DNA of 64,000 nucleotides from Sphingomonas sp. R-74633 (GTDB lineage Bacteria > Pseudomonadota > Alphaproteobacteria > Sphingomonadales > Sphingomonadaceae): the NCBI RefSeq assembly GCF_013416555.1, contig NZ_JACCFG010000002.1, positions 434,001-498,000 on the forward strand. The letters run 5' to 3'. The notes beneath the pieces were generated by a model. That model searched no databases and was not told the DNA's origin. It saw only the letters and a program-made list of their open reading frames with translations. Both the position numbers and the translations under genes were made by a program. Below, one piece after another: positions 49,460 through 58,368 of the stretch; the stretch's first letter is position 1, and each line of letters begins with the position of its first letter.

Positions 49460-51601
49460 CTAGTAGATTTCGCCGTTGATCATCACGGGCTCTCGTGGAT
49501 CGATTGGGGCTTCAGTCCTCGCTGAGGATGCATTTCCCACGCTCACGCCCGAGTAGGAATCGCCGATCGTTTGCACCGACCAAGCGGTGCGTTCGGAGTT
49601 ATCTTCCCGCTGAAAATGCAAGCCATCGACAATGCGGTTCGCGTTGCGCTTCAGGTACCAGCCGAGCTTGTTTCGATTGATGGCGCCGCGCTCGACGAAT
49701 GGCAGCTCCATCATAGCATCCAGCAGTGCACCATTATCGCGCTCCGCTCGATCGACGACTTTGCGCAAGGTCATCGGCTTTGATCCGAACGCAAGCCTCC
49801 ACGCCTCCATGAACCGGGCGAGCGATTCCGCGTCCGGATCGGATCGCACCTGTTGGATCAGGCTGGTCGCAGGGTCCGGCTCTCCGAGCCAAAGCAAAGG
49901 CTGCCGCACCTTGTCGGACCAAGCCCCGAAGCTGGCGATATCCGGTACGTCGGTGCGAGGGCGGCCCGCAGCCTGCCAGGCTTGGACGATGGTCAGAGCC
50001 AGAGACACAAATCGCCCTCGGTTCGCCCTCACAGCATCGACGGGCCGCCCAGCATAGCTGAGCGTCGCAGGCGAACCTGTCGGGGGTCGCAGCTGGATCG
50101 TCACTACCCGGCGGGACATATCGCGCACGGGTGACACGTTGTTGCCGGTCCCCATGACAAATACATTGGTCGCGGCTGTAACCGTTCGGCTCACACCGAG
50201 CACGCGATCGGTGACTGTCTCGCTGGTGAGCATCCGGTTGATCATCCCGAACGGCAGCCAGTCGGTCTGCATGTCATCGAACGAGATCACCGCCGGCTTG
50301 CCCAGCAGTGCGGCAAGCATGCTTTTCGAGGCCTCTTTCGCCGTTGTCGGATAGCTCATGTTGAGCGGCTCGCCCGGTCCGGCGAATGGCGTGATCAGCG
50401 CGCCGAGATAGCTCTTGCCGCTTCCAGGCGTGGATGCCGAGATGTTGAAAGCTGGCGCGAGCGGGAGCGAGGAGCGGACAGCAGCCGTCAACATCGCACA
50501 AAGCGCAGCAGATCGGTCGCACTCTGAAGCGAAATGAAACTCGCTGATCAGATCCTTCAGCGCGCCTAGCGCATCGCGCGCTGCAGCCTCCGACACGTCC
50601 GACACGACGAACGCCTCTCGGTCGAACACGGCGTAGACTTTCGACTGCGCGTCGTAGCCGGGTTCGGCGACGAGTGTGTCATCTGCCTTGCGGAAATAGG
50701 GCTGACGGGCAACGCCATCGAGGACCGGCAGGTGATCATAGGTTTGGGCGTTCAGAAGTTGCCGAACGATTTGCGTTGGAGGATCAGACGGTTTCCACTC
50801 TTTCGACCGACCGTCGAACTTCTCCCAATCCGCGACCCTCGCCAACGCCTTGGTCAATACGTTGTCGTTGACCAGCGAAACGGCAGCATCGCCCTTCGCT
50901 GTCGCGTTGACCGTGACGATCACACCGCCCGATTGATAGAAGGTGTCCAGGCGCAGCAATGATCGCTCCGCCGCGTCCAGCACGCGCAGCATTTCCCCCG
51001 AGACAAGCCTGATGCTTGGCTTGCACCGTGCATGCGCCGCCTCGATTCCCAGACGTTCAAGCAGCCGGTCGATCTGCACCCGCTCGGTGTGCGGATAAGG
51101 ACAGAAGAATTTGCCGATAGGCCGCATGGTGGTGGGCTCGGTATAGATCGCCGGGCCTGGATCATCGCTGCCATGTTCCTGCGCCCAGGGGCAGATGAGC
51201 GAGTGCTTTCCGGCCCCCAGGCCCGGCAGATAGAGCCCTTCTTCCTGTAGTGCCGCGACTACAGGGTTCTGATGCGGCGCGGGGTTGTAGACGTCGTCGC
51301 GCTCTCGAGCCGAAGTCGCGCTCGGCGAAACACTTTTCGCAGCCGGCGAGGTGGAAACCGGAGAAGGAGGTAAGGAGGGGCTCGCACGCTCCCCCTTTCC
51401 TTCTTCACCCCCTTTCGCGCCGTCCGACGCGGGAAAAGGAACGGTCTGTGCTGCCTCGTCGGATGCCGCCGGAGCTGGCGGAATGGTCTGGGACCATACA
51501 ATCATGGAGAGGTCGGTTCGTGACCCCGGGGAAGTGCTGTTCAAAATACCCTCGTGGATTTTGGGCATGGAGCAGCGACGTGGACTCCGCGAGCGGGCCA
51601 C
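49460..51601 (-). CDS. Primase-like zinc-ribbon and P-loop ATPase of the element
   Basis: A 713-residue protein. Residues 40-110 are low-complexity Ser/Pro/Ala. Residues 125-185 look like a CHC2-type zinc ribbon of primases (SLICPWAQEHG with Cys137 and His143; KFFCPYPHTER with Cys167 and His171). The ATPase domain has Walker A STPGSGKSYLG (390-400) and Walker B VISFDDMQTDW (438-448), with an arginine-finger-like DMSRRVVTIQL downstream. Such proteins act in replication of integrative elements and phages. The exact start is unclear: GTG at 51601 is the longest; ATGs at 51568 and 51505 are alternatives. The integrase gene follows on the same strand. Confidence 0.78.
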   Translation of the reverse strand: MARSRSPRRCSMPKIHEGILNSTSPGSRTDLSMIVWSQTIPPAPAASDEAAQTVPFPASDGAKGGEEGKGERASPSLPPSPVSTSPAAKSVSPSATSARERDDVYNPAPHQNPVVAALQEEGLYLPGLGAGKHSLICPWAQEHGSDDPGPAIYTEPTTMRPIGKFFCPYPHTERVQIDRLLERLGIEAAHARCKPSIRLVSGEMLRVLDAAERSLLRLDTFYQSGGVIVTVNATAKGDAAVSLVNDNVLTKALARVADWEKFDGRSKEWKPSDPPTQIVRQLLNAQTYDHLPVLDGVARQPYFRKADDTLVAEPGYDAQSKVYAVFDREAFVVSDVSEAAARDALGALKDLISEFHFASECDRSAALCAMLTAAVRSSLPLAPAFNISASTPGSGKSYLGALITPFAGPGEPLNMSYPTTAKEASKSMLAALLGKPAVISFDDMQTDWLPFGMINRMLTSETVTDRVLGVSRTVTAATNVFVMGTGNNVSPVRDMSRRVVTIQLRPPTGSPATLSYAGRPVDAVRANRGRFVSLALTIVQAWQAAGRPRTDVPDIASFGAWSDKVRQPLLWLGEPDPATSLIQQVRSDPDAESLARFMEAWRLAFGSKPMTLRKVVDRAERDNGALLDAMMELPFVERGAINRNKLGWYLKRNANRIVDGLHFQREDNSERTAWSVQTIGDSYSGVSVGNASSARTEAPIDPREPVMINGEIY

Positions 51602-51690
51602 GGCGTTACGCCAGCGCTGGATGATTTCAGTAGTTGCGGCTCAGTCAGCGCGTACTTCGCACTCGCCGCTTACGGTCGATTTGTATTACT

Positions 51691-52056
51691 TTACGCTTCG
51701 TCTTCGGAGGCACCCAAAGGATCGTACCGCCATTGTGCCAGGCCGGGCCGGCACAGATCCGTGCAAAGTTTGTACCTGCCCGAGGGCAGACGATGCCAAA
51801 GGTTGATCGCCCAGTCGTTACCTTCGTACATATCGAGCAGGCGCTTCAGCAGCGTAGCGCTGTCCCGGTGATGCTCGGCGATCACTTCGTGGATGAGATC
51901 AGCGGGCAGTCCACTCCGCATCGCTGCCGACAAGATGCCGACTGCGACGCCGGGGCTCATCCGGCTTGCTCGGCCAGGAATGCTGACCTGGGCACGCATC
52001 GCCTGCTCGAATGCTCCGGCCCCAAGATAAATGTCATTGCCAGTGTATATAGTCAT
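51691..52056 (-). CDS. Small element protein of unknown function
   Basis: A 121-residue protein. Helical middle with MSPGVAVGILSAAMRSGLPA and HRDSATLLKRLLDMYEGNDW, then WHRLPSGRYKLCTDLCRPGL. The LLKRL...WHR..GRY.L pattern is shared with the protein at 47780-48067. No ribosome site is obvious before the ATG. It heads the minus-strand series and is divergent from the HTH gene at 52504, with three palindromes between them. Confidence 0.65.
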   Translation of the reverse strand: MTIYTGNDIYLGAGAFEQAMRAQVSIPGRASRMSPGVAVGILSAAMRSGLPADLIHEVIAEHHRDSATLLKRLLDMYEGNDWAINLWHRLPSGRYKLCTDLCRPGLAQWRYDPLGASEDEA

Positions 52057-52503
52057 TTTTGAATCCGATTAATTTTGAATAAAAATAGCGGACGTGGGTA
52101 TTTCGCGAATATTCTACCCCCGCCACCGAGCCGCCATCTTCGACGAGGACTTGGCTGCGAAAACACCGCAACCTCATCGCAGCGGTAAAAGGTGCGTCAG
52201 GACTCACTCGATATTTAACCTCCCTGGTCAGGTCGACAATAAGCCTTCGCCTATTGAACTGGGCAGGGCGTAATCCTTTGTAAATAGGCAAAAAACACAA
52301 AATTTATCATGCAAAAAACGCATAGGCCGAATTGCCGAAATTCAGCTCTATCCATGCGATTTTTGCACAGGTCTATGCGATTTTCGCATCGACATATTCC
52401 TAGGCGGGCGTAAGCTGCGGGGGCTCTTCGCGTTCCAAAACCGGCGGAGCGAACACTGAGCGCATCGAATTGGCGAATCGGAATCGGCCTGAAGGATCAC
52501 GTG
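52057..52503. other. A+T-rich divergent regulatory region
   Basis: A 447-base gap without a credible gene between the divergent genes at 52056 and 52504, clearly richer in A+T than its surroundings. It contains the palindromic sites described at 52309-52389 and A-tracts around 52290-52320. It could combine promoters and a replication or regulatory locus. Confidence 0.55.
52309..52389. promoter_or_regulatory. Three iterated 15-bp palindromic sites
   Basis: ATGCAAAAAACGCAT (52309-52323), ATGCGATTTTTGCAC (52354-52368) and ATGCGATTTTCGCAT (52375-52389) share arms ATGCR/YGCAT around a 5-base A/T core. The last two are spaced 21 bases centre to centre, two helical turns. They could be operators for the HTH protein at 52504 or iterons. 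Confidence 0.65.
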
Positions 52504-52848
52504 ATGAAGAAAGAAACCAAGCTCGTCCCATTTCGCCTGGCCTGGGTTCAAACATTCTTGGCCGTGCGAAACGAAGGCTCGTTCAGCGCGGCTGCACGGG
52601 TGATAGGATGCGATCAAAGCTCAGTGTCGAGGTCTATCGACCAGCTGAACACCTTCCTTGGCGGTAAGCTGTTCGATGGACATACGCCGCCCAAGCCCAC
52701 GGCTTTGGGACTGGCCTTCGAGGCAAAAGCCGTGGAATTGATGGATTGGGCAAGCGCCTGCAGAAAACTGAAGGACTTGGAGGCTGCGCCGCCGCAGCCA
52801 GCCCGCAAGGGGCTTCGCAATAGGCTGTGGGATTTGCTTGCGCGTTAG
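52504..52848 (+). CDS. Stand-alone LysR-type helix-turn-helix protein
   Basis: A 114-residue protein that is essentially a LysR N-terminal DNA-binding domain: WVQTFLAVRNEGSFSAAARV, then IGCDQSSVSRSIDQLNTFLG and LFDGHTPPKPTALG. The effector-binding domain of LysR proteins (about 200 residues) is absent; instead a short helical tail ends in LRNRLWDLLAR. AAGGA lies eight bases before the ATG at 52504; a GTG immediately before it is also possible. It probably controls the divergent promoters to its left. Confidence 0.85.
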   Translation: MKKETKLVPFRLAWVQTFLAVRNEGSFSAAARVIGCDQSSVSRSIDQLNTFLGGKLFDGHTPPKPTALGLAFEAKAVELMDWASACRKLKDLEAAPPQPARKGLRNRLWDLLAR

Positions 52849-52861
52849 GATCGCCTCGGCA

Positions 52862-53101
52862 TTACCGGCGTTGCAGCTGACGCAACACGGCAACCAGAAC
52901 GGCCAAGCCCGCGATCAAAATCGGCTGCTGGATCGCCATGCTGGCGACGATACAAAGCGACAGCAATGCGAACGTCTCACGCGGGGCGGCGCAGAAGCCC
53001 CAGATCACGCCGACGAGCAGGACGAGCATCAGCGCCACCGCGATGGCCTGCGCGGCCGCAATGACCAGCGAGGCGAGAAGGATCCACCCAATCAACTTCA
53101 T
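52862..53101 (-). CDS. Small three-helix membrane protein
   Basis: A 79-residue hydrophobic protein starting at 53101 (AAGGAT upstream) with about three membrane segments (LIGWILLASLVIAAAQAIAV, LVLLVGVIWGFCA, ILIAGLAVLVAVL). No family is recognised. It lies downstream of the two paralogous small genes on the same strand. Confidence 0.6.
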   Translation of the reverse strand: MKLIGWILLASLVIAAAQAIAVALMLVLLVGVIWGFCAAPRETFALLSLCIVASMAIQQPILIAGLAVLVAVLRQLQRR

Positions 53102-53151
53102 GCAGATATCCTTGAGCTGTGCCGGCGTCGCACTCGCCGGCATTTCGGGGA

Positions 53152-53541
53152 TCAATTCGCGTAAGTGCGGCAGAGGGCGATCAGGTCAGGATCGGCGCCC
53201 TCGTCGTCTTCGATCAGCAGGGTGAAGACAGCCTCGTTGCCTGCCGTGACCAGCAACTCGAACCAGCCGCCCCGATCAATCAGGGCATCGTGCAGCGGTC
53301 GGTAGGATTCCTCGCCGAACAGATGGCCGTCCAGGTCGATCAGCACCGACCAGCCCAGTTCGTCGGCAACATCGGCAGCGGCACAGCCGGCCGGCACGAT
53401 CAGGAAATAACTCGTCTCGCGCACGTCGAAGTCAAGGGCGTTGATGTGGGTGACGCGTTCGCCAAGAAGGCGGCGCAGCTTGGGATCAAGCGGCAGGGTA
53501 AGGGCGCGCTCGAGCGAGGGGGTGTCGAACAGGGAAAGCAT
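53152..53541 (-). CDS. Small acidic element protein, paralogue of the next gene
   Basis: A 129-residue protein starting at 53541 (AAGGAA upstream). Pattern: LDPKLRRLLGERVTHINALD, YFLIVPAGCAAADVADELGW, GWFELLVTAGNEAVFTLLIE, and the ending DPDLIALCRTYA. It is alignable with the protein at 53698-54117 (SLRRRLARYG, LLVIVAGDQLEAIEQA, GWYEVAYVTSDDGSGAVLLI, DPTLIAIIRAFA). The shape resembles small antirestriction or immunity-like proteins, but there is no firm family. Confidence 0.65.
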   Translation of the reverse strand: MLSLFDTPSLERALTLPLDPKLRRLLGERVTHINALDFDVRETSYFLIVPAGCAAADVADELGWSVLIDLDGHLFGEESYRPLHDALIDRGGWFELLVTAGNEAVFTLLIEDDEGADPDLIALCRTYAN

Positions 53542-53697
53542 GGGCGTTCCTTTCAGGCATGAAAAAGCGCCCGCGGCGGGATGCCGGGACGCTGGATGGG
53601 CCGCTGACATTCGAGGATTCGTTGGAGTTGCGCGCCCGAGACGGCGTCCGATTGGGCTCCGTAGTGGACGCCGAGCGGCGTTAGCCCTGAACTTGAC

Positions 53698-54117
53698 TCA
53701 CTTAACGGCGCTGCTAGCCGGAACATCGGCGAAGGCGCGGATGATCGCGATCAACGTCGGGTCGATGCCATCGCGGTCAGGGATCAACAGCACCGCGCCA
53801 CTGCCATCGTCGCTGGTCACGTAGGCGACTTCGTACCAGCCCTGATCGGCTTCGCAGTATTCCCAGCTAGGCACATAGGCTGGGTCCGGGAAGCGAGCGC
53901 CATCGACTAGGTTGGTGGCGATCGGGATGCCCGCCGCCTGCTCGATCGCTTCAAGCTGATCTCCGGCCACGATCACAAGGAGGGGGCCGAGCTCACCGAC
54001 GCCGCAGCCCGCCTCATCAAGTCGCTTACCGTACCGCGCTAAGCGGCGCCGCAGCGACGGGTTTATATAGGTCGCCAAGGCATTCGCCATGGCGGCGGGG
54101 GTGTCGATTATTTCCAT
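53698..54117 (-). CDS. Small acidic element protein, paralogue of the previous gene
   Basis: A 139-residue protein; GGAG lies eight bases before the ATG. It shares the order of motifs and the C-terminal DPxLIAxxRxxA with the protein at 53152-53541, so the two are a diverged tandem duplication. A Trp/Tyr-rich centre (PSWEYCEADQGWYEVAYV) is specific to this copy. Function unknown. Confidence 0.65.
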   Translation of the reverse strand: MEIIDTPAAMANALATYINPSLRRRLARYGKRLDEAGCGVGELGPLLVIVAGDQLEAIEQAAGIPIATNLVDGARFPDPAYVPSWEYCEADQGWYEVAYVTSDDGSGAVLLIPDRDGIDPTLIAIIRAFADVPASSAVK

Positions 54118-54195
54118 AGGCAGAGCTCCAGAATCAAAAGGCCCCCGGAGTCTTTCGACGCCGAGGGCCCGATGGGTGTGGGAAAGGTAATGGGA

Positions 54196-54420
54196 CTAAT
54201 CGAAGTCCGGATCGTCCAAGGCGAGAGCGCCCCTCTCCACTCCGTTCTTCATTACGACGCCCGCTGTGATGAGCGCCGCAGCAAGGCTGAGGCCCAGCAC
54301 AGGGCTCACCGCGATCAGGCTGAGCAGACCGCCCAGCATCAGCAGACCAACGGTGGTCTTGGTGCGAAAGATCAGGCCGGCGACCACCAGCGCAACTATG
54401 ACCGTTTTAATCGCCGCCAT
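54196..54420 (-). CDS. Small two-helix membrane protein
   Basis: A 74-residue protein with two hydrophobic segments (TVIVALVVAGLIF; LLMLGGLLSLIAVSPVLGLS) and an acidic tail LALDDPDFD. ATG at 54420 is preferred to a TTG at 54429; the ribosome site is weak. No family recognised. Confidence 0.5.
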   Translation of the reverse strand: MAAIKTVIVALVVAGLIFRTKTTVGLLMLGGLLSLIAVSPVLGLSLAAALITAGVVMKNGVERGALALDDPDFD

Positions 54421-54459
54421 CGCCAGCAAGAAAGAAGACCGCCAACAGGAACCGCCCGA

Positions 54460-54789
54460 CTAGCGCGGCCCGCCCTCGAACGGCTGCATCTCATGAATCA
54501 TCGAGACGCATTCGTCGAACATTCCGGCGATACCCTGGAACTTCCAGGCTTCCTTACCGGCCGGGCTGACAAAGCGCGCCGCCTGGGCGCCTGTGTAGCC
54601 GCCACCTGGCCCTTTGGCATTGATCTCCAAGCACGCCCAATCGCGGTTCTTCGAGTTAACCTGCTCGAAGCGCCCGAACTTAGCCGAATCAGGGTCCTTC
54701 ATCACGGAACGAGCCATATTCTTCATTTCGGTGTGAGCTTCGCCGCAGCCGCATAGGACGATCGCAGCAAGCACGATTATCTGTTTCAT
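54460..54789 (-). CDS. Small predicted lipoprotein
   Basis: A 109-residue protein with a lipobox signal (MKQIIVLAAIVLCGCGEAHT; LCGC, lipidated Cys15) and a compact domain: VMKDPDSAKFGRFEQVNSKN, CLEINAKGPGGGYTGAQAAR. The DPDSAKF...C..VNAKN.xGGYTG pattern is that of a widespread small phage/plasmid family of unknown role. GGAGG lies five bases before the ATG. Confidence 0.75.
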   Translation of the reverse strand: MKQIIVLAAIVLCGCGEAHTEMKNMARSVMKDPDSAKFGRFEQVNSKNRDWACLEINAKGPGGGYTGAQAARFVSPAGKEAWKFQGIAGMFDECVSMIHEMQPFEGGPR

Positions 54790-55230
54790 TATGCCTCCAT
54801 TGGAATGTGGACGCGCAGCATCGCGTCAGGGCGCGGGTGCGCTGACGTGTCGTGTCGATGCTGGCATGGATATCGCCCCCTGTTGCGGAGCGACGTTCGG
54901 CTTAGACCCTCGTGCCGCCCCTATGTACCTCTCGGAGCGACGGCCGAAGCCGGATGTTGGAAACCCGCTGAGACAACGAGCGCATGCGCCTTTACCGTTG
55001 CCGGCTGGACATACGCGCATGCCACCCGGCCTCCGCTTTCGCGGTGACCGAGTTGTCTCAAGAGGGGTTTCCACGCCCCACCCTCCCGGCTTTCACGGGA
55101 AGGCGTTGCGATCATGGTCAGCCTCAACGGCGTTCGCAATAGGCGTTTGCGGCGAGAAGACCGAAGGCTGGGGGCACCTTCATATAAGATGGTCCAATTT
55201 GCGCGCCGCATCTATGAAACGCCCAACACC
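54790..55230. other. Gene-free stretch between element genes and hsdR
   Basis: A 441-base gap between the lipoprotein gene and the end of the RM operon. Open frames here lack ribosome sites and family features. The notable content is the separated inverted repeat at 54959-55072. It may mark the join between two parts of the island. Confidence 0.5.
54959..55072. repeat. Separated inverted repeat with 17 matched bases
   Basis: Left arm GGAAACCC-GC-TGAGACAAC (54959-54977) and right arm GTTGTCTCA-AGAG-GGGTTTCC (55052-55072) are complementary in two blocks of 8 and 9 bases, separated by 74 bases. The enclosed DNA has further short palindromes (GCGCATGCGC at about 54980). Possible structured RNA, recombination site or terminal repeat of a lost element. 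Confidence 0.6.
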
Positions 55231-58200
55231 TTAGTGCGAGACCTCACGCAGCAGGATCTCAGCTTGGGCAAGCACGGTCTGGACTGCCTCATCCGCCAAA
55301 TCGGGCGGGTAGCCATATTTTTTAAGGATACGCTTCACCAGTACCCTCATACGTGCGCGAGCGCTTTCGCGCTGATGCCAGTCTACAGTCACGTTGCCGC
55401 GCAGTTGTTCCAGCAGCTCGTGGGCGATCAGCCGGAGCTTTTCGTTGCCCATCGCCTCCACCGCGCTCTCGTTTTCGGCAAGAGCATCGTAGAAGGCGAT
55501 TTCTTCCGGACTAAGCCCCTGTTCCTCGCCCCGCGCGCGGGCGGTCTGCATATCCTTGGCTAGCGCGATGAGTTCCTGAATCATCTCCACGGCGGAAATC
55601 GCGCCCGCATGATAACGGGCCACGGCCTCTTCCAGCCGGTTGGAGAACGCGCGACTTTCAACCAGATTGGTCTTGGACCGGCTGACAATCTCGCCGTTGA
55701 GGAGCTTCTTCAACGCTTCCAGCGCAAGATTCTTTTTCTCCATCTTCTCGACTTCCATCAGGAATTCGTCGGAGAGGATCGAAATGTCGGGCGACTGGAT
55801 GCCGGCCACTTTCAGGATGTCGATGATTTCCGAAGAGGCAACGGCGCGGTCCACCAGTTGCTGGACGGCAAAGGAACGGTCCTTCTCACTGATTTTGCCG
55901 GTGGCTGTGGTTTTGGCCAGCGCCGCACGGATCGCCTGAAAGAAGCCGACCTCATCGCGGGTCGTCCGCGCTTCGTCACTTGCGGAGGCGAGGGCATAGG
56001 CTTTTGAAAGTTCCAACACCATGTCGAGATAGCGGCGATGGGCGCGCTTCTTGGCCTCGGCATCCTTTTCCTTAGCGGCCTGTGATTCCTGCCATTTGAG
56101 CACCCAATCGATCGCCCCACCAAGACAGATAAGACGCTCGCGCGGCTGGCCATCGATACCGGGGCGATAGTCAAAGCCGTGGAACAGGTCCCGGATGGCC
56201 TCATACCGTTCCATCATCGCGGCAACCGCGGCGGCTTCGTCGATGCCGGTCTGGTCGCGGTCTGCATCGGTATATTGGGCAAGCGCACTGCGTAGATTCT
56301 GCGCCACGCCGATGTAGTCGACCACCAGCCCGCCGGGCTTGTCCTTAAACACTCGGTTCACGCGGGCAATCGCCTGCATCAAGCCGTGGCCGCGCATCGG
56401 CTTATCGATATACATCGTGTTCATGCACGGCGCGTCAAAGCCGGTCAGCCACATATCGCAGACGATCACCAGCCGCAGCGGGTCATCCGGGTTACGCACC
56501 CGCTTGGCGAGGTCGTCCCGGCGCTTCTTCGCGCCGATATGCTGTTGCCAATCGAGAGGGTCGGAAGCGGCCCCGGTCATCACGATCTTGACCGCGCCCT
56601 TGTCATCATCGGTCGAATGCCATTCCGGGCGAAGCGCGACAATGCGATTATAGAGCGCCACGCAGATGCGGCGGCTCATGCAGACGGCCATCGCCTTTCC
56701 GTTCATCGCCTCGGTGCGCGCTTCAAGGTGCGTCACCATATCCGCCGCAACCTGGGCCAGCCGCTTGTCGGCCCCGACCAACGCCTCCACGGCAGACCAC
56801 TTCGCCTTCATCTTCTCGGCTTCGGTCAGCGAGGCATCTTCGATCAACGCTTCGATTTCCGCATCGATCAGGGGCTTTTCGTCCTCGTTCAGTTCAATGC
56901 GGGCAAGGCGGCTTTCATAGAAAATCGGCACGGTGGCGCCATCTTCCACGGCGCGGCTGATGTCGTAAATGTCGATGTATTCGCCGAAGATGGCCGGGGT
57001 GTTGATGTCCGCCGCCTCAATCGGGGTGCCGGTAAAGCCGATGAAGGAGGCGTTCGGCATCGCCTGCCGGATGTAATGGGCATAGCCATAGCGCCGCAGC
57101 CCGGTTTCCCGGTTGAGCTTCGAATCAAAGCCATACTGGCTGCGGTGGGCTTCGTCCGCGATGACGATGATGTTGCGCCGGTCCGACAGCAGCGGGAAAC
57201 TCTCTTCCCCGCGCTCCGGCGAAAACTTCTGCACGGTGGTGAACACCACGCCGCCCGCCGCCTTGTCGAGAAGCTGCTTCAAGTCCTGCCGACTGTCCGC
57301 CTGTTCGGGGTTCTGGCGGATCAGGTCACGGCACAGCCCGAATGTGCCGAAAAGCTGATCGTCCAAATCGTTGCGATCCGTCAGGACAACCAGCGTCGGG
57401 TTTTCCAACGCCTCGGATTTCACGGCAAGCCCGGCGAAGAACGCCATCAACAGGCTCTTGCCCGATCCCTGCGTGTGCCAAATGACGCCGATCTTGCGAT
57501 CCCCGTCCGGGCGGGTGGCCTCCACCGCCTGCCGCACCGCTTTTTGCGCACCGTGGAACTGGTGATAGCCCGCGACGATCTTGAACGGTCCTTCGCCCTT
57601 GTCGCCAAAGACAATGAAATCGCGGATCAGCGCCAGCAGGTTTTCGCGGGTGAACACCCCGCGCAGCAGCGTTTCAAGTTCCGGGGTTCCCCGGTGAGCA
57701 AAGTCCTGGCCGTCCACTGTCCGCCACGGCATGAAGCGTTCGGCGTCGGCGGTGATCGATCCGATCCGGGCTTCCATGCCATCGGACGTGACCAAAACGG
57801 CGTTGGTGCTGAACAGGCTAGGGATTTGGTGGAGGTAGGTTTGTAGCTGATTGAAGGCGTCCGCGATCGTGGCGTTCTGCGACGCGGCATTCTTCAACTC
57901 CAGCACGGCAAGCGGCAGGCCGTTGACGAACAACACCACGTCCGGGCGACGGTTGGTCCGGCTCTCGACCACGACAAGCTGGTTTACCGCGAGCCAGTCG
58001 TTGGCGTCCGGGTTGCCAAGATCGATCAACCAGATTTTCGTGGAAGCGGTCTTGCCGTCATCCCCGCGAAACTCGACATCGACGCCTTCGGTCAGCAGCT
58101 TGTGGATACGCCGGTTTTCCTCGACAAGCGAAGGAAGTTCGCCAGTCAGCACCCGGCGCATGGCCTCATTACGCGCGCCTTCCGGGGCATCCGGGTTGAT

Positions 58201-58368
58201 CCGCGCAACTGCTGCTTCCAGCCGCTCGACCAGCGCGACATCGCCAAACGAACGCCGCTCCGGCGCACTGCCATCGGGCGCGATCACAGAGCCGTGGAGG
58301 TAGGACCAACCGAGCTCTTGCAGCGTTTCCAGCGCGGCGAGTTCGACAATATCTTCGGTAATGCTCAT
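55231..58368 (-). CDS. hsdR: Type I restriction enzyme R subunit
   Basis: A 1045-residue motor and nuclease subunit. The PD-(D/E)XK endonuclease site is [20 protein letters not shown] near residue 140-160. The helicase has Walker [17 protein letters not shown] (about 290), DEAH box [12 protein letters not shown] (about 400), motif III-like GFTGTPIE, and later [20 protein letters not shown] (motif VI). The C-terminal helical domain binds the methylase. Length and motifs are complete. Its start overlaps the preceding gene by four bases, so it is the last gene of a five-gene operon beginning with hsdM. Confidence 0.95.
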   Translation of the reverse strand: MSITEDIVELAALETLQELGWSYLHGSVIAPDGSAPERRSFGDVALVERLEAAVARINPDAPEGARNEAMRRVLTGELPSLVEENRRIHKLLTEGVDVEFRGDDGKTASTKIWLIDLGNPDANDWLAVNQLVVVESRTNRRPDVVLFVNGLPLAVLELKNAASQNATIADAFNQLQTYLHQIPSLFSTNAVLVTSDGMEARIGSITADAERFMPWRTVDGQDFAHRGTPELETLLRGVFTRENLLALIRDFIVFGDKGEGPFKIVAGYHQFHGAQKAVRQAVEATRPDGDRKIGVIWHTQGSGKSLLMAFFAGLAVKSEALENPTLVVLTDRNDLDDQLFGTFGLCRDLIRQNPEQADSRQDLKQLLDKAAGGVVFTTVQKFSPERGEESFPLLSDRRNIIVIADEAHRSQYGFDSKLNRETGLRRYGYAHYIRQAMPNASFIGFTGTPIEAADINTPAIFGEYIDIYDISRAVEDGATVPIFYESRLARIELNEDEKPLIDAEIEALIEDASLTEAEKMKAKWSAVEALVGADKRLAQVAADMVTHLEARTEAMNGKAMAVCMSRRICVALYNRIVALRPEWHSTDDDKGAVKIVMTGAASDPLDWQQHIGAKKRRDDLAKRVRNPDDPLRLVIVCDMWLTGFDAPCMNTMYIDKPMRGHGLMQAIARVNRVFKDKPGGLVVDYIGVAQNLRSALAQYTDADRDQTGIDEAAAVAAMMERYEAIRDLFHGFDYRPGIDGQPRERLICLGGAIDWVLKWQESQAAKEKDAEAKKRAHRRYLDMVLELSKAYALASASDEARTTRDEVGFFQAIRAALAKTTATGKISEKDRSFAVQQLVDRAVASSEIIDILKVAGIQSPDISILSDEFLMEVEKMEKKNLALEALKKLLNGEIVSRSKTNLVESRAFSNRLEEAVARYHAGAISAVEMIQELIALAKDMQTARARGEEQGLSPEEIAFYDALAENESAVEAMGNEKLRLIAHELLEQLRGNVTVDWHQRESARARMRVLVKRILKKYGYPPDLADEAVQTVLAQAEILLREVSH

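Noticed and set aside
54791-55234. A 147-codon plus-strand protein between the lipoprotein gene and hsdR
   Set aside because: Starts at the shared edge of the lipoprotein promoter region, has no ribosome site or domain, and contains the inverted repeat; better read as non-coding.
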